A DNA stretch of 64,000 nt from Novosphingobium sp. UBA6272 (GCF_002440635.1 NZ_DJUW01000004.1:563-64562), one strand, 5' to 3'. Positions 43,583 to 53,160 are shown, counted from the stretch's first letter. Numbers and translations are program-made. The notes: generated from the letters alone by a model not told the origin.

Positions 43583-44827
43583 GTGGGCAGGGTAAATGGG
43601 AAGCCATGTCGCGGCAAGTTGGCTGGCAAGGCCGACAAGGGGAGAGACAATCTGAATATCAGCGCCAGCCGGGTCGCCGCCCGCAAGCCAAGCCCGTTCG
43701 CGTTCACGCTGATCGGCATCGGGGCTGCCACTGCGGCGGCGCACATCGGCAACAATTTCACCACCTATCTTATCGGTGGCCTGATCGACCGGTTTGGCTT
43801 CTCGCCTTTCCAGATGGGCGCGTGGAACATGGCCGAAACGCTCAGCTATGCGGCAGCGATGTTTTTGGTGGCGCCGCGCGCGCGGACACTGGACGCGCGG
43901 ATTCTGGCGATTTTCGCCACTCTGTTGGTTGCCGCAGCGCAGGCCGGATCGGCCTTTGTCAGCGACTATGCGCTGCTGTTCCTCGGCCGGATCGGCACCG
44001 GATTTGGGTTCGGGATCATGAACAGCGCGGTCAATCTGGCCGCCGGAAGGGCCGACCATCCGGCGCGCTGGATATCGCTGGGAATTGCATTTCAAACCGT
44101 GCTCTATGCGTTGATCGCAATCGCTGTCCCACAGATCGGAGCGGACCACGGCGTCGCTGGGATGTTCCTTGCACTGAGCGGGCTGGCCATGGTGCTGGGC
44201 CTGATGTCGCTGCTACTGCCAGGGGGCAAGGACGTGACGCTGGACATGCATGACACGCCAGCCAACCGCCCGATTGGCCCGGAAGGACTGCGGATCATCG
44301 CGGCGATGGCTTTGTTTGCATTCGGATCCCTGGCGATCTGGCCATTTATCGAACGTACTGCCAATGCCATCGGGATTCCGGCCACGCAGTTCGGAATCTA
44401 CCAAAGCATGGCGGTGCTGGCGAGCGCGCTGGCCAATGCCGGTCTGGCCGTGATCATCAACCGGCTGCCGCGCTTTTGGCCGCTGGCCGCCGCATTGGGC
44501 ACTTGCGGGCTGACCTGCGTCTTGCTGACCACGGTTGCTGGTGAGCTGGCGTTTGCCGCGTCGTTCGTGGCCTTCATGGTCAGCTGGTTCCTGACCTATC
44601 CGCTGCTGCTGGGCCTGAGCTATGCCCACGACCAGACCGGACGGCTGGCGGTGATGACCACCGGGTCCTGGCTGCTCGCGCAAAGCTTTGGCTCACTGGC
44701 GGCCGGGGGGATTGCCCAACTGTTCGGCGGATATACCCTGATCGGCCCGATCGGGGGCGCGATCTGCGTCCTGGCCGTTTTCGCGGCGATGCCGGTGGCG
44801 CGGCGACTTGATGGCAAATCACGGTGA
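43583..44827 (+). CDS. MFS transporter
   Basis: A 414-residue major facilitator with 12 helices; residues 1-35 are soluble and possibly partly upstream of the true start. The loop 2-3 motif RFGFSPFQMGAWNMAE and the LGRIGTGFGFG motif near 130 are visible. It is divergent from the gamma-butyrobetaine hydroxylase gene with about 72 bases between, so likely co-regulated, and may import gamma-butyrobetaine, carnitine or a related compound. GTG 43583 is the first candidate; a GGGGAG site lies near 43637-43642 before a CTG, so the start is uncertain. Confidence 0.8.
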   Translation: MGRVNGKPCRGKLAGKADKGRDNLNISASRVAARKPSPFAFTLIGIGAATAAAHIGNNFTTYLIGGLIDRFGFSPFQMGAWNMAETLSYAAAMFLVAPRARTLDARILAIFATLLVAAAQAGSAFVSDYALLFLGRIGTGFGFGIMNSAVNLAAGRADHPARWISLGIAFQTVLYALIAIAVPQIGADHGVAGMFLALSGLAMVLGLMSLLLPGGKDVTLDMHDTPANRPIGPEGLRIIAAMALFAFGSLAIWPFIERTANAIGIPATQFGIYQSMAVLASALANAGLAVIINRLPRFWPLAAALGTCGLTCVLLTTVAGELAFAASFVAFMVSWFLTYPLLLGLSYAHDQTGRLAVMTTGSWLLAQSFGSLAAGGIAQLFGGYTLIGPIGGAICVLAVFAAMPVARRLDGKSR

Positions 44828-44879
44828 GCCTCAAGGTATGGCAGTGGAACTGCTGCAAAGCCATTAGCATTGGCGCATT

Positions 44880-44913
44880 GTCCTGGGCCTGCGCGATCGG
44901 TCAGGCCCCGGAC
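44880..44913. terminator. bidirectional terminator between MFS and S8 peptidase genes
   Basis: The stem GTCCTGGGCCTG pairs with CAGGCCCCGGAC around a 10-base loop, with one mismatch. On the plus side it is followed by CGTAGTCACTTCTTTT. It separates two convergent genes and can serve both. Confidence 0.5.
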
Positions 44914-44918
44914 CGTAG

Positions 44919-46172
44919 TCACTTCTTTTGAAGGCGAAGCAGCCCTGCGCCAAACACAGGATCGGGTCCGGGAACGCCAAGATCGAGCGCGCGGGCGGCC
45001 ACGCTGCGGCGCATTGCCGCAGGATCATGGGCTGCGGTGCATTCGCCCATCCGCATCAATGCGCCTGAAACTGCAGCGGTTGCAAAGGAAGTGCCGGAAA
45101 CCCGGCGAAACCCTCCCGGCACCGTAGCCAGCAGATCAACGCCGATCCCGCTAACGCCGATCTGCGCTCCTCTGGCGGCATGGGCATAGCCCTTCATCCG
45201 TTCATCCACCGCGGTTACCGCAAGCGCAGCCGGGTGACGGGCGGGAAACAAGACCGGACTGTTTGGCCCTCCGTTTCCGGCGGCAGCCGCAATGCAAACC
45301 CCCTTGCGGCTCAGCGCGTCGAGCAGGCCCGAAAGCAGTCGATCCTCACGCCCGCCGAATGAGAGGTTCAATACATCGGGTCGCAGCTTCCAGGCCGCAT
45401 CGAGCGCCTTGGCCAGAAAGCGGGTCTGCGAGATTCCGCTGGCCTTCGCCGAGGGATCGAAAGCGGCCAGGCTGACCAGGCGCGCACCTTGTGCCATGCC
45501 AGCGACTTCTCCCGTCCCTACCAGCAGCGAGGCTATTGCCGTGCCGTGAGCGGCTGGGGCAGAGCTGGCACCATGGATCGATTGCGCAAAGTGGGCACCC
45601 TTCAGCGCCGGACTGGCGATATCGACCGGAGTATCGATCATCGCGATCGTCCCGCTGACCTTCAACTGCTCAGCCCGCGTAATGCCGATCAAGGTGAAGC
45701 GCTTCGGCAGTTTCGCAGCCAATGGCTGGAACTGAATGTTGGGCTGGGCCCAATCGACCCCGCGCAGCTTTGCGGCACGCGCTATAACTGCTTCGACTGT
45801 GTCGGGTGCAGTCACGGATCCGACAAGCATCACCTTTCCCAGAGCCTCGATCGGACTGACTTCAATCACGGTCAATCGAGCGCTTCTGGCAATTCGGGTG
45901 CTTTCGCCCGGAGGGCCGTTGATGACCACAACAACCTGTCCGGCCACCGTGTCCGGGATGGCTTCATCGCGCATTTCCCATGGGGGTGCGGGCGGAGCCT
46001 TGGGCTTCTTGCCGCCCAGCTTAATCGAAATGCCAAGGCCCATCCCTCCAGACCCTCCGCTTTGGCTATCGGAACGGGGTTGCCTGGGCTGCGGATCGGG
46101 CACGCCAACTTGCGCATTCAAGGCGGTGCCGAGCAATATCAGCAGCAGGGCCGAAGTTGCCGCGCGTTTCAT
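44919..46172 (-). CDS. exported S8 (subtilisin-like) serine peptidase
   Basis: A 417-residue protein with a signal peptide (1-20, LLILLGTALNA) and a glycine-rich low-complexity stretch (about 30-55). The catalytic domain (about 165-417) carries D180 (AMIDT), H209 (AAHGTAIAS), the oxyanion N300 (AAAGNGGPN) and S362 (VSGTSFATA). All subtilase residues are present, so it should be active. It overlaps the anti-sigma gene by 4 bases and ends the four-gene operon. A role in cleaving the anti-sigma or exported partners is possible, not shown. Confidence 0.88.
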   Translation of the reverse strand: MKRAATSALLLILLGTALNAQVGVPDPQPRQPRSDSQSGGSGGMGLGISIKLGGKKPKAPPAPPWEMRDEAIPDTVAGQVVVVINGPPGESTRIARSARLTVIEVSPIEALGKVMLVGSVTAPDTVEAVIARAAKLRGVDWAQPNIQFQPLAAKLPKRFTLIGITRAEQLKVSGTIAMIDTPVDIASPALKGAHFAQSIHGASSAPAAHGTAIASLLVGTGEVAGMAQGARLVSLAAFDPSAKASGISQTRFLAKALDAAWKLRPDVLNLSFGGREDRLLSGLLDALSRKGVCIAAAAGNGGPNSPVLFPARHPAALAVTAVDERMKGYAHAARGAQIGVSGIGVDLLATVPGGFRRVSGTSFATAAVSGALMRMGECTAAHDPAAMRRSVAARALDLGVPGPDPVFGAGLLRLQKK

Positions 46173-46834
46173 TTCAGTTCCCCGACAAAGGCGACAATCG
46201 GCGACCTGGCCAACCTCGCTTTCACTTGATCGGGCTTGGTCGAGGGTTCGTCGATCAGCAAGATCAGACGTCCTTCATCCGGGCCCGCAACGATCGCAAC
46301 CTGGTGGTCCGAAAGCAGCGTCTCAACATCGGTCCAGGCAGCATCGTCTTTGAACCGGATCACCAGTCTGGCCGAACCCGATTTGCTCGCCTCGTCGCAG
46401 CCCGATGCGGTTTGATAGGCGTTATCGCCGGAATTGCGAATGCCCCCACCTGCGATCCAGCCGCCACCTGCTGCAATGGCGAGGGCCAGAGACAGCGAAA
46501 TGGACGGGCTCCAACGCTGGGGGTTTATGAAGACCAGAGCCTGGGTCAACCTTTCGGATCGGGCTGCTGGCCGAGGTACAGCCGAAATGGCCGCGAGCCG
46601 AGCGTTCAGCGCGGCATGCCGCGCTGCAAGGCCGGCATCGCTTGCCGCCAGCTCTTGCTGCATTTTGTCATTAAGTTGCACGGAAAGCGCGCGCACTTCG
46701 GCAAGCGCGCGTTGCAGGGCAGGCGATCCCGGCAAAGCCGCATCGATTTGTGAACGGGCCGCGTCGTCGAGTGTTCCGTTCACATAGAATGGCAGCAACT
46801 GCTCAAATCGGGCAAGATCTTCGGGATCGGTCAT
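46169..46834 (-). CDS. anti-sigma-factor-like membrane protein
   Basis: A 221-residue protein. Residues 1-60 resemble the N-terminal sigma-binding part of anti-sigma factors (DLARFEQLLPFYVNGTLDDAARSQIDAALPGSP) but lack the zinc HxxxCxxC. One transmembrane helix follows (about 110-130, SISLSLALAIAAGGGWIAGG). The periplasmic C-terminus (LVIRFKDDAAWTDVETLL) looks like an alpha/beta domain. It is coupled to the P450-peroxidase gene upstream and the S8 peptidase downstream. The partner is probably the ECF sigma factor at 54070-54618. Confidence 0.75.
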   Translation of the reverse strand: MTDPEDLARFEQLLPFYVNGTLDDAARSQIDAALPGSPALQRALAEVRALSVQLNDKMQQELAASDAGLAARHAALNARLAAISAVPRPAARSERLTQALVFINPQRWSPSISLSLALAIAAGGGWIAGGGIRNSGDNAYQTASGCDEASKSGSARLVIRFKDDAAWTDVETLLSDHQVAIVAGPDEGRLILLIDEPSTKPDQVKARLARSPIVAFVGELK

Positions 46835-49800
46835 GATGCAGCGTTCCTGATTGCCGCCGAGCGCAGCGCGGATTCGGTCAGCCAGCCCAGAGCCGAGCGG
46901 CTGGGCATGAAGAAGTAGCCGCCGCCCATTGTCTGAACGTGGTTTTTCAAGCCGCTGAGTTGCACCGGCCCTGCGGCAGTGGGAATGGTGAAGACGCGGC
47001 CGATCGGGCAGCCGCTGGCCGGGTCCAGCGGGTCGCTGCCGGCGATTGGATCCGGTTCACGCGCAAGCCCATGAAACGCGGGAGCGTTGGCCCAAAATTG
47101 CTGCACGAATTCGAACTGCCGCTCAATGTCGGCACAGATGCTGGCAAATAGCAGGCCCTTCTCGCCGGTTTCGGCACGGACATAGGTTCGCCCCCTGCGC
47201 AGCAGGCGGTGCCGGTTTGTGATCTCTTGTTCCTTGACGTCGCCGGGCTGACGGCTGTCACGCGGATTGGTGCGCCGAATGTGCGAACCAAATGGGCAAG
47301 CCAGGCCCTGCGGATCATCTTCGCCATAAACGAAATCGTTGCTGTGCTCGGCCTCACGCGTCGATGCTGACGAGGGAACGTTGACCGGGTTGCCAATCAA
47401 CGGGCGACCATTGGGCCAACGTCCCATCAGTTTTGCCTTTATCCAATCCTTGTCAGCTGCCTGTCCGGTCAGCCGGTAAAGCTCGCACAGCGCGCCATTG
47501 TTCAGCTGATCGGCTGCTGCCTCGACAAAGGCTTCGAAGCCCGCAACATCCTGCTTCAGTTCGCGAAGCACCAGATAGGTGCCGTTCCGCCCCAGATCGC
47601 GCGGACCTTCGCTCAGTGATTTTTCCCCGAAATCGGGGAACCGTGATAGATTTGCCTCGATCGGAACAGGCAGCGCCCCGCTTACATCGGCTTCGCGCGG
47701 AAGCAGCGGTGAAGGCGGGAAATATCCGGCGGAGTCCTTGTAACCAAGAATGAATTCGCCCGGTTCGACTACGTCGCGCTCGGGCACGCTGCGGATCGAA
47801 CGGCTGGTCCCGCGGATTACCGGCTGGGATATTCCATCGCGATAGCCGAAATGCTCGAACTCGATCTTTTCGGGTTCGAAAAAGGCCGGAGCGCAGTCGG
47901 TTGCCGAAAGCACAGTCCCGCCATGATTGAGCAGCAGCAATTCGTGGACCTGGCGCAACCGTGCCAATTCGGCCGGCGTCGAGGCGTAAAGCATCAGAAC
48001 CGCTTCGGTACCATCTACGGTATATGGATCGTCCTGCCAGCGCCAATGCTCGGGTCCGCTAGCATGGATGTCGCCATTGATCCTGGCCCGCGCAGCCATG
48101 CCCATGCGGTAGGCAGAAGGAAACGCCTCTAGCAGGGTGCCCGGTGCCGTGTTTGGGGCATTGAAACGCGCCATGCCCGCGGCTGAGAGCCCCAGAAAAA
48201 CAGCTTGCCGCATCGCCGCCTTGGCATCGCGGCGAGCAAGGCCGGAACGATCGTATTCGTCGGTGCTCAACTGCGCGACGCTGCCCATGGTGCTATCGCC
48301 GGTCAACGGCCTGTCGCCAAAGGCCACCGTCATTGCATGAGCCAAGGCATACTCGCCCGGCCGGCCCAACGACCGCGCTACCGGCAGCAGCACGCCTTCA
48401 TCGACCAAGACCGCGAGCTGACCTGCATCGAGGCTCAGTTCGGCCTGCATCGCCTTGCCACGGATCCAGCAAAGCCATTCGCCCAAGGCCTCACCTCCCA
48501 CGGGCAAGCGCACGGCAAGTGCCACCGAATAGGGCAAGCGCTTGAGTCCTCGGAACACCAATGCCTGCACTTCATCGGTCTCAATCCGGTTGGCGACGCG
48601 CGGCATGGAACCGAAACAGCGCAGCCACTCTTCACAATCGGTCGCGCTTTTGGCCAGAGCGACGCCCGAATGGATCAACGCATTGTTGCGGACATGCTCT
48701 GACGAGAGCGCCGGAAAACGGGAATACCAGAATGGCACCACCTGCTGCTGGATACGTTCCCAGCGTTTAAAAGCATCCCCATCGTCAGCCCCCATCTTGA
48801 TCATGAACTTGGTCCGGGGAAAGCCCTGCCAGTTACTCCAAGATGCGGTCTGCCCACGATGAGCCCGCGAGATGAAATCTTCGAGATAGCTTTCCCAGCT
48901 GCCGTCAAAGTTCGAATAGAACGCGGCTACATCTGTTCCCGGTAACCGCCACCAGCGCGCGTAGTGGATGGTGCCCATACCGCGGACCAGGCCCGGACGG
49001 AACCGGTAAGCAATCAGGTTGCGAATTCCCCAGAGCGCGAAGGCATGGGTAAAGGCGCGGAATGGGCCAGGTTTGATCTTGCCCACCGCCATGATGTGAT
49101 TCTGCGCGAACCCCGGCGGATTTTCCTTTTCCATGATCGCGCGAAGCTTGCTGAGCGGAGCCTCTGACGTATCGGGCACATCGGTCTTTTCAGCATGGCG
49201 CAGCCGCGCCAGAAACAGGCCCACCACCACGGCGATGACCAGCCCGGTGGCCAGAACCGCCTTGGCCAAGGTGGCCAGAACTTTCCAAACCAGCAGTCCC
49301 TTGGCCATGGGCCACATGCTCAAGCCAAACAGCACAAGCAAGGCCAGGACCGGCCAAAGCACGATTCGCCCATCGCGCGAAACAAGAAACTTGCCGAGCG
49401 CCTTGACGGTGGTTGTCTCGCGATAGGAGGTCAGCTTGAACCGGCCGCGCTCGGCCATCAGGTGAAAGACATCGTATCCCTGAGCCTTGGCCTCGTCGAT
49501 CAGAGCCAATTGCGCCGGTGTTGCTTCGGCAACGAAGGCCGGATCGTGACGCAACACCCGCCGCAGGTGCGCCAGGGTAAGCATGGGATGGCTGCCGCGC
49601 GCGGTCTCGCTGGCGACATAGTCTCTCAGCACGCGCCCGGCAAAGTCGGCAAACCGGGCCTGCTTCTCGACCAGTTTCACCGAAAATTCGCTTAGCCCGT
49701 TGTAGTTGAGCCCGGTTGCGCCCCAGGGTTTGCCGTGCAATTCCACGATGTGGCGCTTGAGGAAATGGGCAAGGTCCTCGTCCGGACCCAGCCCGGCCAG

Positions 49801-51420
49801 AGCGAATGCCGGCCGCAACACATCGCCGGCATCGGCCGCGATTGTCTCAAGCGCACGTTCCGGCGTTCCGTCGACGCTCAGCTCGAACACCAAATGCAAG
49901 CCGACATCGGACTGGATTGTTGCCAGCGAGCAGAAATGGACAAGTCCGGTCGCATCCAGTGCTGCCTTGACCGCTGGCCCGGCCGGATTGCCAAAACCGG
50001 CGAGGGCCCGGTCAATCACGTCCTTGCTTTCGCTGTTGGCGATCGGGACGATCACCAGAAACATCGACTGCTGGCTGGCGGGCGTGTCCCAGACCATCTC
50101 GCGGCTGCGCGGGAACGAACCAATACTGCGCAACCTACCAGCCTTGCCGGGCGATACGCGCAGCCCGTCGCGGCGCAGCAAGGCGGTGAACAGCGCACTG
50201 ATCTGCTCGATCGCCAGGTGCTTGCCGATGCAGACATGAGACCCGGCCCCAAACACCAAATCGGGGTCTTGCATCGACCCGTCGGGATTGGTTCGATCGA
50301 TCCGAAAGGTGCCAGGATCGATAACCTCACGCGGATCACGCATCGCCGACATTGTTGAGACCAGCAGGGTGGTTCCGCCCTTGATCGCGCGGAGCCGCCC
50401 ATCAACCGCCAGGTAAGTATCGCGGGGGGCGTGCCGCCATTGTCCGGGAGATAGCGCCGGCTTCATCCTGCCAGCCTCCAGCACAATCCGCCGCATGGTT
50501 TCGCGATCGTTGCTACGCGCAGCCTGGGTTGCCATGGCAAAGGCCTCCGGATGCTCGAGCAACACGGTCAGCATGTTCGATGCCGCCAGCGAATTCGTTG
50601 GGATAAATCCTGTCGCCATGCCCATCAGGATCGCGCGCAGTTCTATGTCACTCAGATCATGCTCGTCCTGAATCAGCACGAGGCGCTCGACCAGCGTTTC
50701 AGCCCGAACGGGATCGAGCAGGCCGCGGCGGTGATTGGTCTTGGTACGGGCAATCGCATCGTCGAGCACGATGCCAAGCCGTCGCTTGGCGTTCATCGCA
50801 AGCTTGCGTACCTCAGGCTTTCCGGTGGGGTCGCCGAACAGCAAGGCAGACAGGGCCACGGTCCAATCGGCAAAGGCATCGACTTCGTCGCAGCTCAGCC
50901 CGAAGTAACGCAAGCAGATTTCCGCCGGCACGCGTTTGATCAGATCGCCGACTACATCGATCCGGCCGGCATGGTTTTCGAGCAGGGACTCCGCGAAATC
51001 GAACGACCACGCGGCCATCCTTTCGGCATCTTCCCGCCTGACGATCGCACGCAGCACCTTGAGCATCCGGTCATGCGGGGGTCCATCAAGCCCGAGCAGA
51101 AATATCGCGCCGTCGCCAAGTTCGCCCATTTCCGGACCGAAAGGAACGTTAAAGTCATCTGGCCGGGAGAGCACCTCGCGGACCTGCTCCGCACGGGTGA
51201 CGTGCAGCACGCCGCCAAATTTGAGCAACGGCTTGAAGCGCCGTGCAAACGGGTAGATCAGCAAGAGGAGGCGCCGCGCTGCGGCCTCTTTGAAACGAGC
51301 CATCCGTCCGCGAGTGGCGATGGCTTCGAAATCGAACGGGCTAAGCGTGCCCAGGCGCTCGTTCTTTTGCGCAGCCTGAGCGGCAGCAATTCCGGCAAAA
51401 TACTTTATCTTTTTGGGCAT
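46831..51420 (-). CDS. cytochrome P450 - DyP-type peroxidase fusion
   Basis: A 1529-residue protein. Residues ~1-440 are a cytochrome P450: helix I ATGFIPTNS near 269-277, ExxR EAGR at 315-318, haem loop FGAGSHVCIGK with C397. Residues ~490-530 and ~815-850 are two similar blocks (VHFCSLATI..., IHYARWWRL...; see findings). Two transmembrane helices (~687-705, ~718-740) lie between. The last ~450 residues are a DyP-type peroxidase with GYRDG (1192-1196, catalytic D1195) and H1380 in GSHIRRTNPR. One continuous frame with no break. It follows the regulator gene after 21 bases and overlaps the anti-sigma gene. Expected to bind two haems; substrate unknown. Confidence 0.9.
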   Translation of the reverse strand: MPKKIKYFAGIAAAQAAQKNERLGTLSPFDFEAIATRGRMARFKEAAARRLLLLIYPFARRFKPLLKFGGVLHVTRAEQVREVLSRPDDFNVPFGPEMGELGDGAIFLLGLDGPPHDRMLKVLRAIVRREDAERMAAWSFDFAESLLENHAGRIDVVGDLIKRVPAEICLRYFGLSCDEVDAFADWTVALSALLFGDPTGKPEVRKLAMNAKRRLGIVLDDAIARTKTNHRRGLLDPVRAETLVERLVLIQDEHDLSDIELRAILMGMATGFIPTNSLAASNMLTVLLEHPEAFAMATQAARSNDRETMRRIVLEAGRMKPALSPGQWRHAPRDTYLAVDGRLRAIKGGTTLLVSTMSAMRDPREVIDPGTFRIDRTNPDGSMQDPDLVFGAGSHVCIGKHLAIEQISALFTALLRRDGLRVSPGKAGRLRSIGSFPRSREMVWDTPASQQSMFLVIVPIANSESKDVIDRALAGFGNPAGPAVKAALDATGLVHFCSLATIQSDVGLHLVFELSVDGTPERALETIAADAGDVLRPAFALAGLGPDEDLAHFLKRHIVELHGKPWGATGLNYNGLSEFSVKLVEKQARFADFAGRVLRDYVASETARGSHPMLTLAHLRRVLRHDPAFVAEATPAQLALIDEAKAQGYDVFHLMAERGRFKLTSYRETTTVKALGKFLVSRDGRIVLWPVLALLVLFGLSMWPMAKGLLVWKVLATLAKAVLATGLVIAVVVGLFLARLRHAEKTDVPDTSEAPLSKLRAIMEKENPPGFAQNHIMAVGKIKPGPFRAFTHAFALWGIRNLIAYRFRPGLVRGMGTIHYARWWRLPGTDVAAFYSNFDGSWESYLEDFISRAHRGQTASWSNWQGFPRTKFMIKMGADDGDAFKRWERIQQQVVPFWYSRFPALSSEHVRNNALIHSGVALAKSATDCEEWLRCFGSMPRVANRIETDEVQALVFRGLKRLPYSVALAVRLPVGGEALGEWLCWIRGKAMQAELSLDAGQLAVLVDEGVLLPVARSLGRPGEYALAHAMTVAFGDRPLTGDSTMGSVAQLSTDEYDRSGLARRDAKAAMRQAVFLGLSAAGMARFNAPNTAPGTLLEAFPSAYRMGMAARARINGDIHASGPEHWRWQDDPYTVDGTEAVLMLYASTPAELARLRQVHELLLLNHGGTVLSATDCAPAFFEPEKIEFEHFGYRDGISQPVIRGTSRSIRSVPERDVVEPGEFILGYKDSAGYFPPSPLLPREADVSGALPVPIEANLSRFPDFGEKSLSEGPRDLGRNGTYLVLRELKQDVAGFEAFVEAAADQLNNGALCELYRLTGQAADKDWIKAKLMGRWPNGRPLIGNPVNVPSSASTREAEHSNDFVYGEDDPQGLACPFGSHIRRTNPRDSRQPGDVKEQEITNRHRLLRRGRTYVRAETGEKGLLFASICADIERQFEFVQQFWANAPAFHGLAREPDPIAGSDPLDPASGCPIGRVFTIPTAAGPVQLSGLKNHVQTMGGGYFFMPSRSALGWLTESALRSAAIRNAAS

Positions 51421-51441
51421 GGTGCGTCTCGATCCTCGGCC

Positions 51442-53160
51442 TCAGTCGGGCCAGGCGGCCGCTTGGTTCAATCCGTCCTTCAGAAAGGTCCGTTTCCCGC
51501 CATCGAGGAACGGCATCCAATCGATGAATTCTTCCCGAAATCCGGTCTTGGCGGCGACCAGGTCCGCCAGCGCGGCAGCCGCTTCGGCGCGGCGTTCCAG
51601 CAAAACCAAGGCCTTGATCTTGATCACATGCGCCAACCAATAGGCCGCGCGCCGCGCCAGGGCTTGTTCGGCATAGTCCAGGGCAATCTCTGCTTCACCG
51701 CAAAACAGGTGAGCACCCGCCAGCTCACCCAGCGTGAAAAACAGATCGTGATCGTTGGGGCTGAGCCGCATCGCAAAGCGCAAGCGTTCGATGGCCTGGG
51801 CATGCTCCCCTTGCAGGTGGAGCGCACAGCCCAGCTGCGAATGGGCCATGACCAGACTTGGATTGAGCTCGATCGCCCGGGTTAGCAAGGCACGGGCGCG
51901 CAAGGGCTGGCGCAACCACATCTCGGCGATTCCCGCCAGCATATGACCACGCGCATCGTCATAATCGGCAACGATAGCCTGTTGGGCCATTTGCCGCACC
52001 TCACGCACGTCATCATCCCCGCCGCGGGTAGCCCAAAGGCTCCACAAGCGAACCCAGGTTGCCTGAATCAAGGCTTCGGACGAACTTGGATCCAGCGCCA
52101 ATGCGCGATCAAAACAATCCCGCGCGCAAAGCGAGTCCGCCTTTGTCAGGCGATTGAGATGCCAACGCCCGCGCCAGATCAAGTCGCTGACTTCCAGACT
52201 GTCTGCGGGTTTGGCGGCCGCCCTGGCCTGCTCGCGCATATCGATCTTCAGGCCAAGGATGGCCGCGATCTGGGCGGGGAGGTCGCCAAGTTCGGGTGCC
52301 CAGCCTTCGTCATCCAGTGGCTTCGCAATGCGTTCGGACCACAAGACTTGCCCACTTTCGGTATCGGTCAGGGCAATGGTCAGCACCTGCCGCGGCCCTT
52401 CGCCGCGGATCGCTCCCTCAACAATATACCGCGCACCCAGATGCACCCCGACGGCTCTGGCATCGCCGCTTGCGGAAAAGCTCGAACTCCGCGCGATCAC
52501 CGGAAGCCAGCGCAGTTTGGCCAGACGATTGGTCAAATCTTCGCTCAGGCCCTGGGCCATGACTTCGCGTTCGGAGCTGGTTGGCTGCCAGGTAAATGGA
52601 AGGACTGCAAGGGCCGGGCGCTGCGCGAATTCAGCAAGTGGCATGGTCGATGTCGGAGCCGCTGGCACTGGCGCCACTGCAGCATTTTGACGGTCAGCAA
52701 TCCGCCGCCGTTCTTCACGCAGCCAGTCTTCGAACCCTTCCTCTCCAGCGATATCCAAGCCTTCAAGGAACTCGCCAACTGGTGCGCTGTCAAGCTCGCG
52801 CAAGTCAATCCGCACCTTGGTCAGATCGAGCCAGACCCGGTTATAGTCAGACAGTAGCAGATCACCGTTACTGCAAATTGCCTTGCGCAGGTTCGAGAGT
52901 TCGCGGCGCAGGCTGGCTTGGGCCTGTTCGGTTCCGCGCGAACCCCACAGCCGGTCCTGCAACCACGTTCGGGTTCGTTCACCCGATCCCGCGCTGGCCA
53001 GCATCGCCAGCAGGGCCTGACCGCGCTTGCTCGAAATCTCGACCCGTTGACCGTCGCAGTCCTCGAGGCGGAACGATCCCAGCAATTGCAAGGCAAAACC
53101 TGCCTGGAACTCCCCCATCTGCTCCGACCCCTCGTTAGACTGACGGAATAACCCGTTCAT
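51442..53160 (-). CDS. winged-helix/TPR transcriptional regulator (SARP-like)
   Basis: A 572-residue regulator. The N-terminus has an OmpR/SARP-type winged helix (FALQLLGSFRLED, then SSKRGQALLAMLAS and RTWLQDRLWG near 60-70) followed by a short activator-like helical part. A central region resembles the TolB-like segment often joined to adenylate cyclase or TPR regulators (ALAVLPFTWQP near 180-190). The C-terminal half is made of TPR units. It stands first in the operon with the P450-peroxidase fusion. Start 53160 or 53118 are both plausible. Ligand unknown. Confidence 0.75.
   Translation of the reverse strand: MNGLFRQSNEGSEQMGEFQAGFALQLLGSFRLEDCDGQRVEISSKRGQALLAMLASAGSGERTRTWLQDRLWGSRGTEQAQASLRRELSNLRKAICSNGDLLLSDYNRVWLDLTKVRIDLRELDSAPVGEFLEGLDIAGEEGFEDWLREERRRIADRQNAAVAPVPAAPTSTMPLAEFAQRPALAVLPFTWQPTSSEREVMAQGLSEDLTNRLAKLRWLPVIARSSSFSASGDARAVGVHLGARYIVEGAIRGEGPRQVLTIALTDTESGQVLWSERIAKPLDDEGWAPELGDLPAQIAAILGLKIDMREQARAAAKPADSLEVSDLIWRGRWHLNRLTKADSLCARDCFDRALALDPSSSEALIQATWVRLWSLWATRGGDDDVREVRQMAQQAIVADYDDARGHMLAGIAEMWLRQPLRARALLTRAIELNPSLVMAHSQLGCALHLQGEHAQAIERLRFAMRLSPNDHDLFFTLGELAGAHLFCGEAEIALDYAEQALARRAAYWLAHVIKIKALVLLERRAEAAAALADLVAAKTGFREEFIDWMPFLDGGKRTFLKDGLNQAAAWPD

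Noticed and set aside
46831..51420. P450-peroxidase fusion as an artefact of a missing stop or frameshift
   Set aside because: A single frame continues through a coherent linker with two membrane helices and repeated domain-like blocks; no duplicated start region or ribosome-binding site separates two genes.
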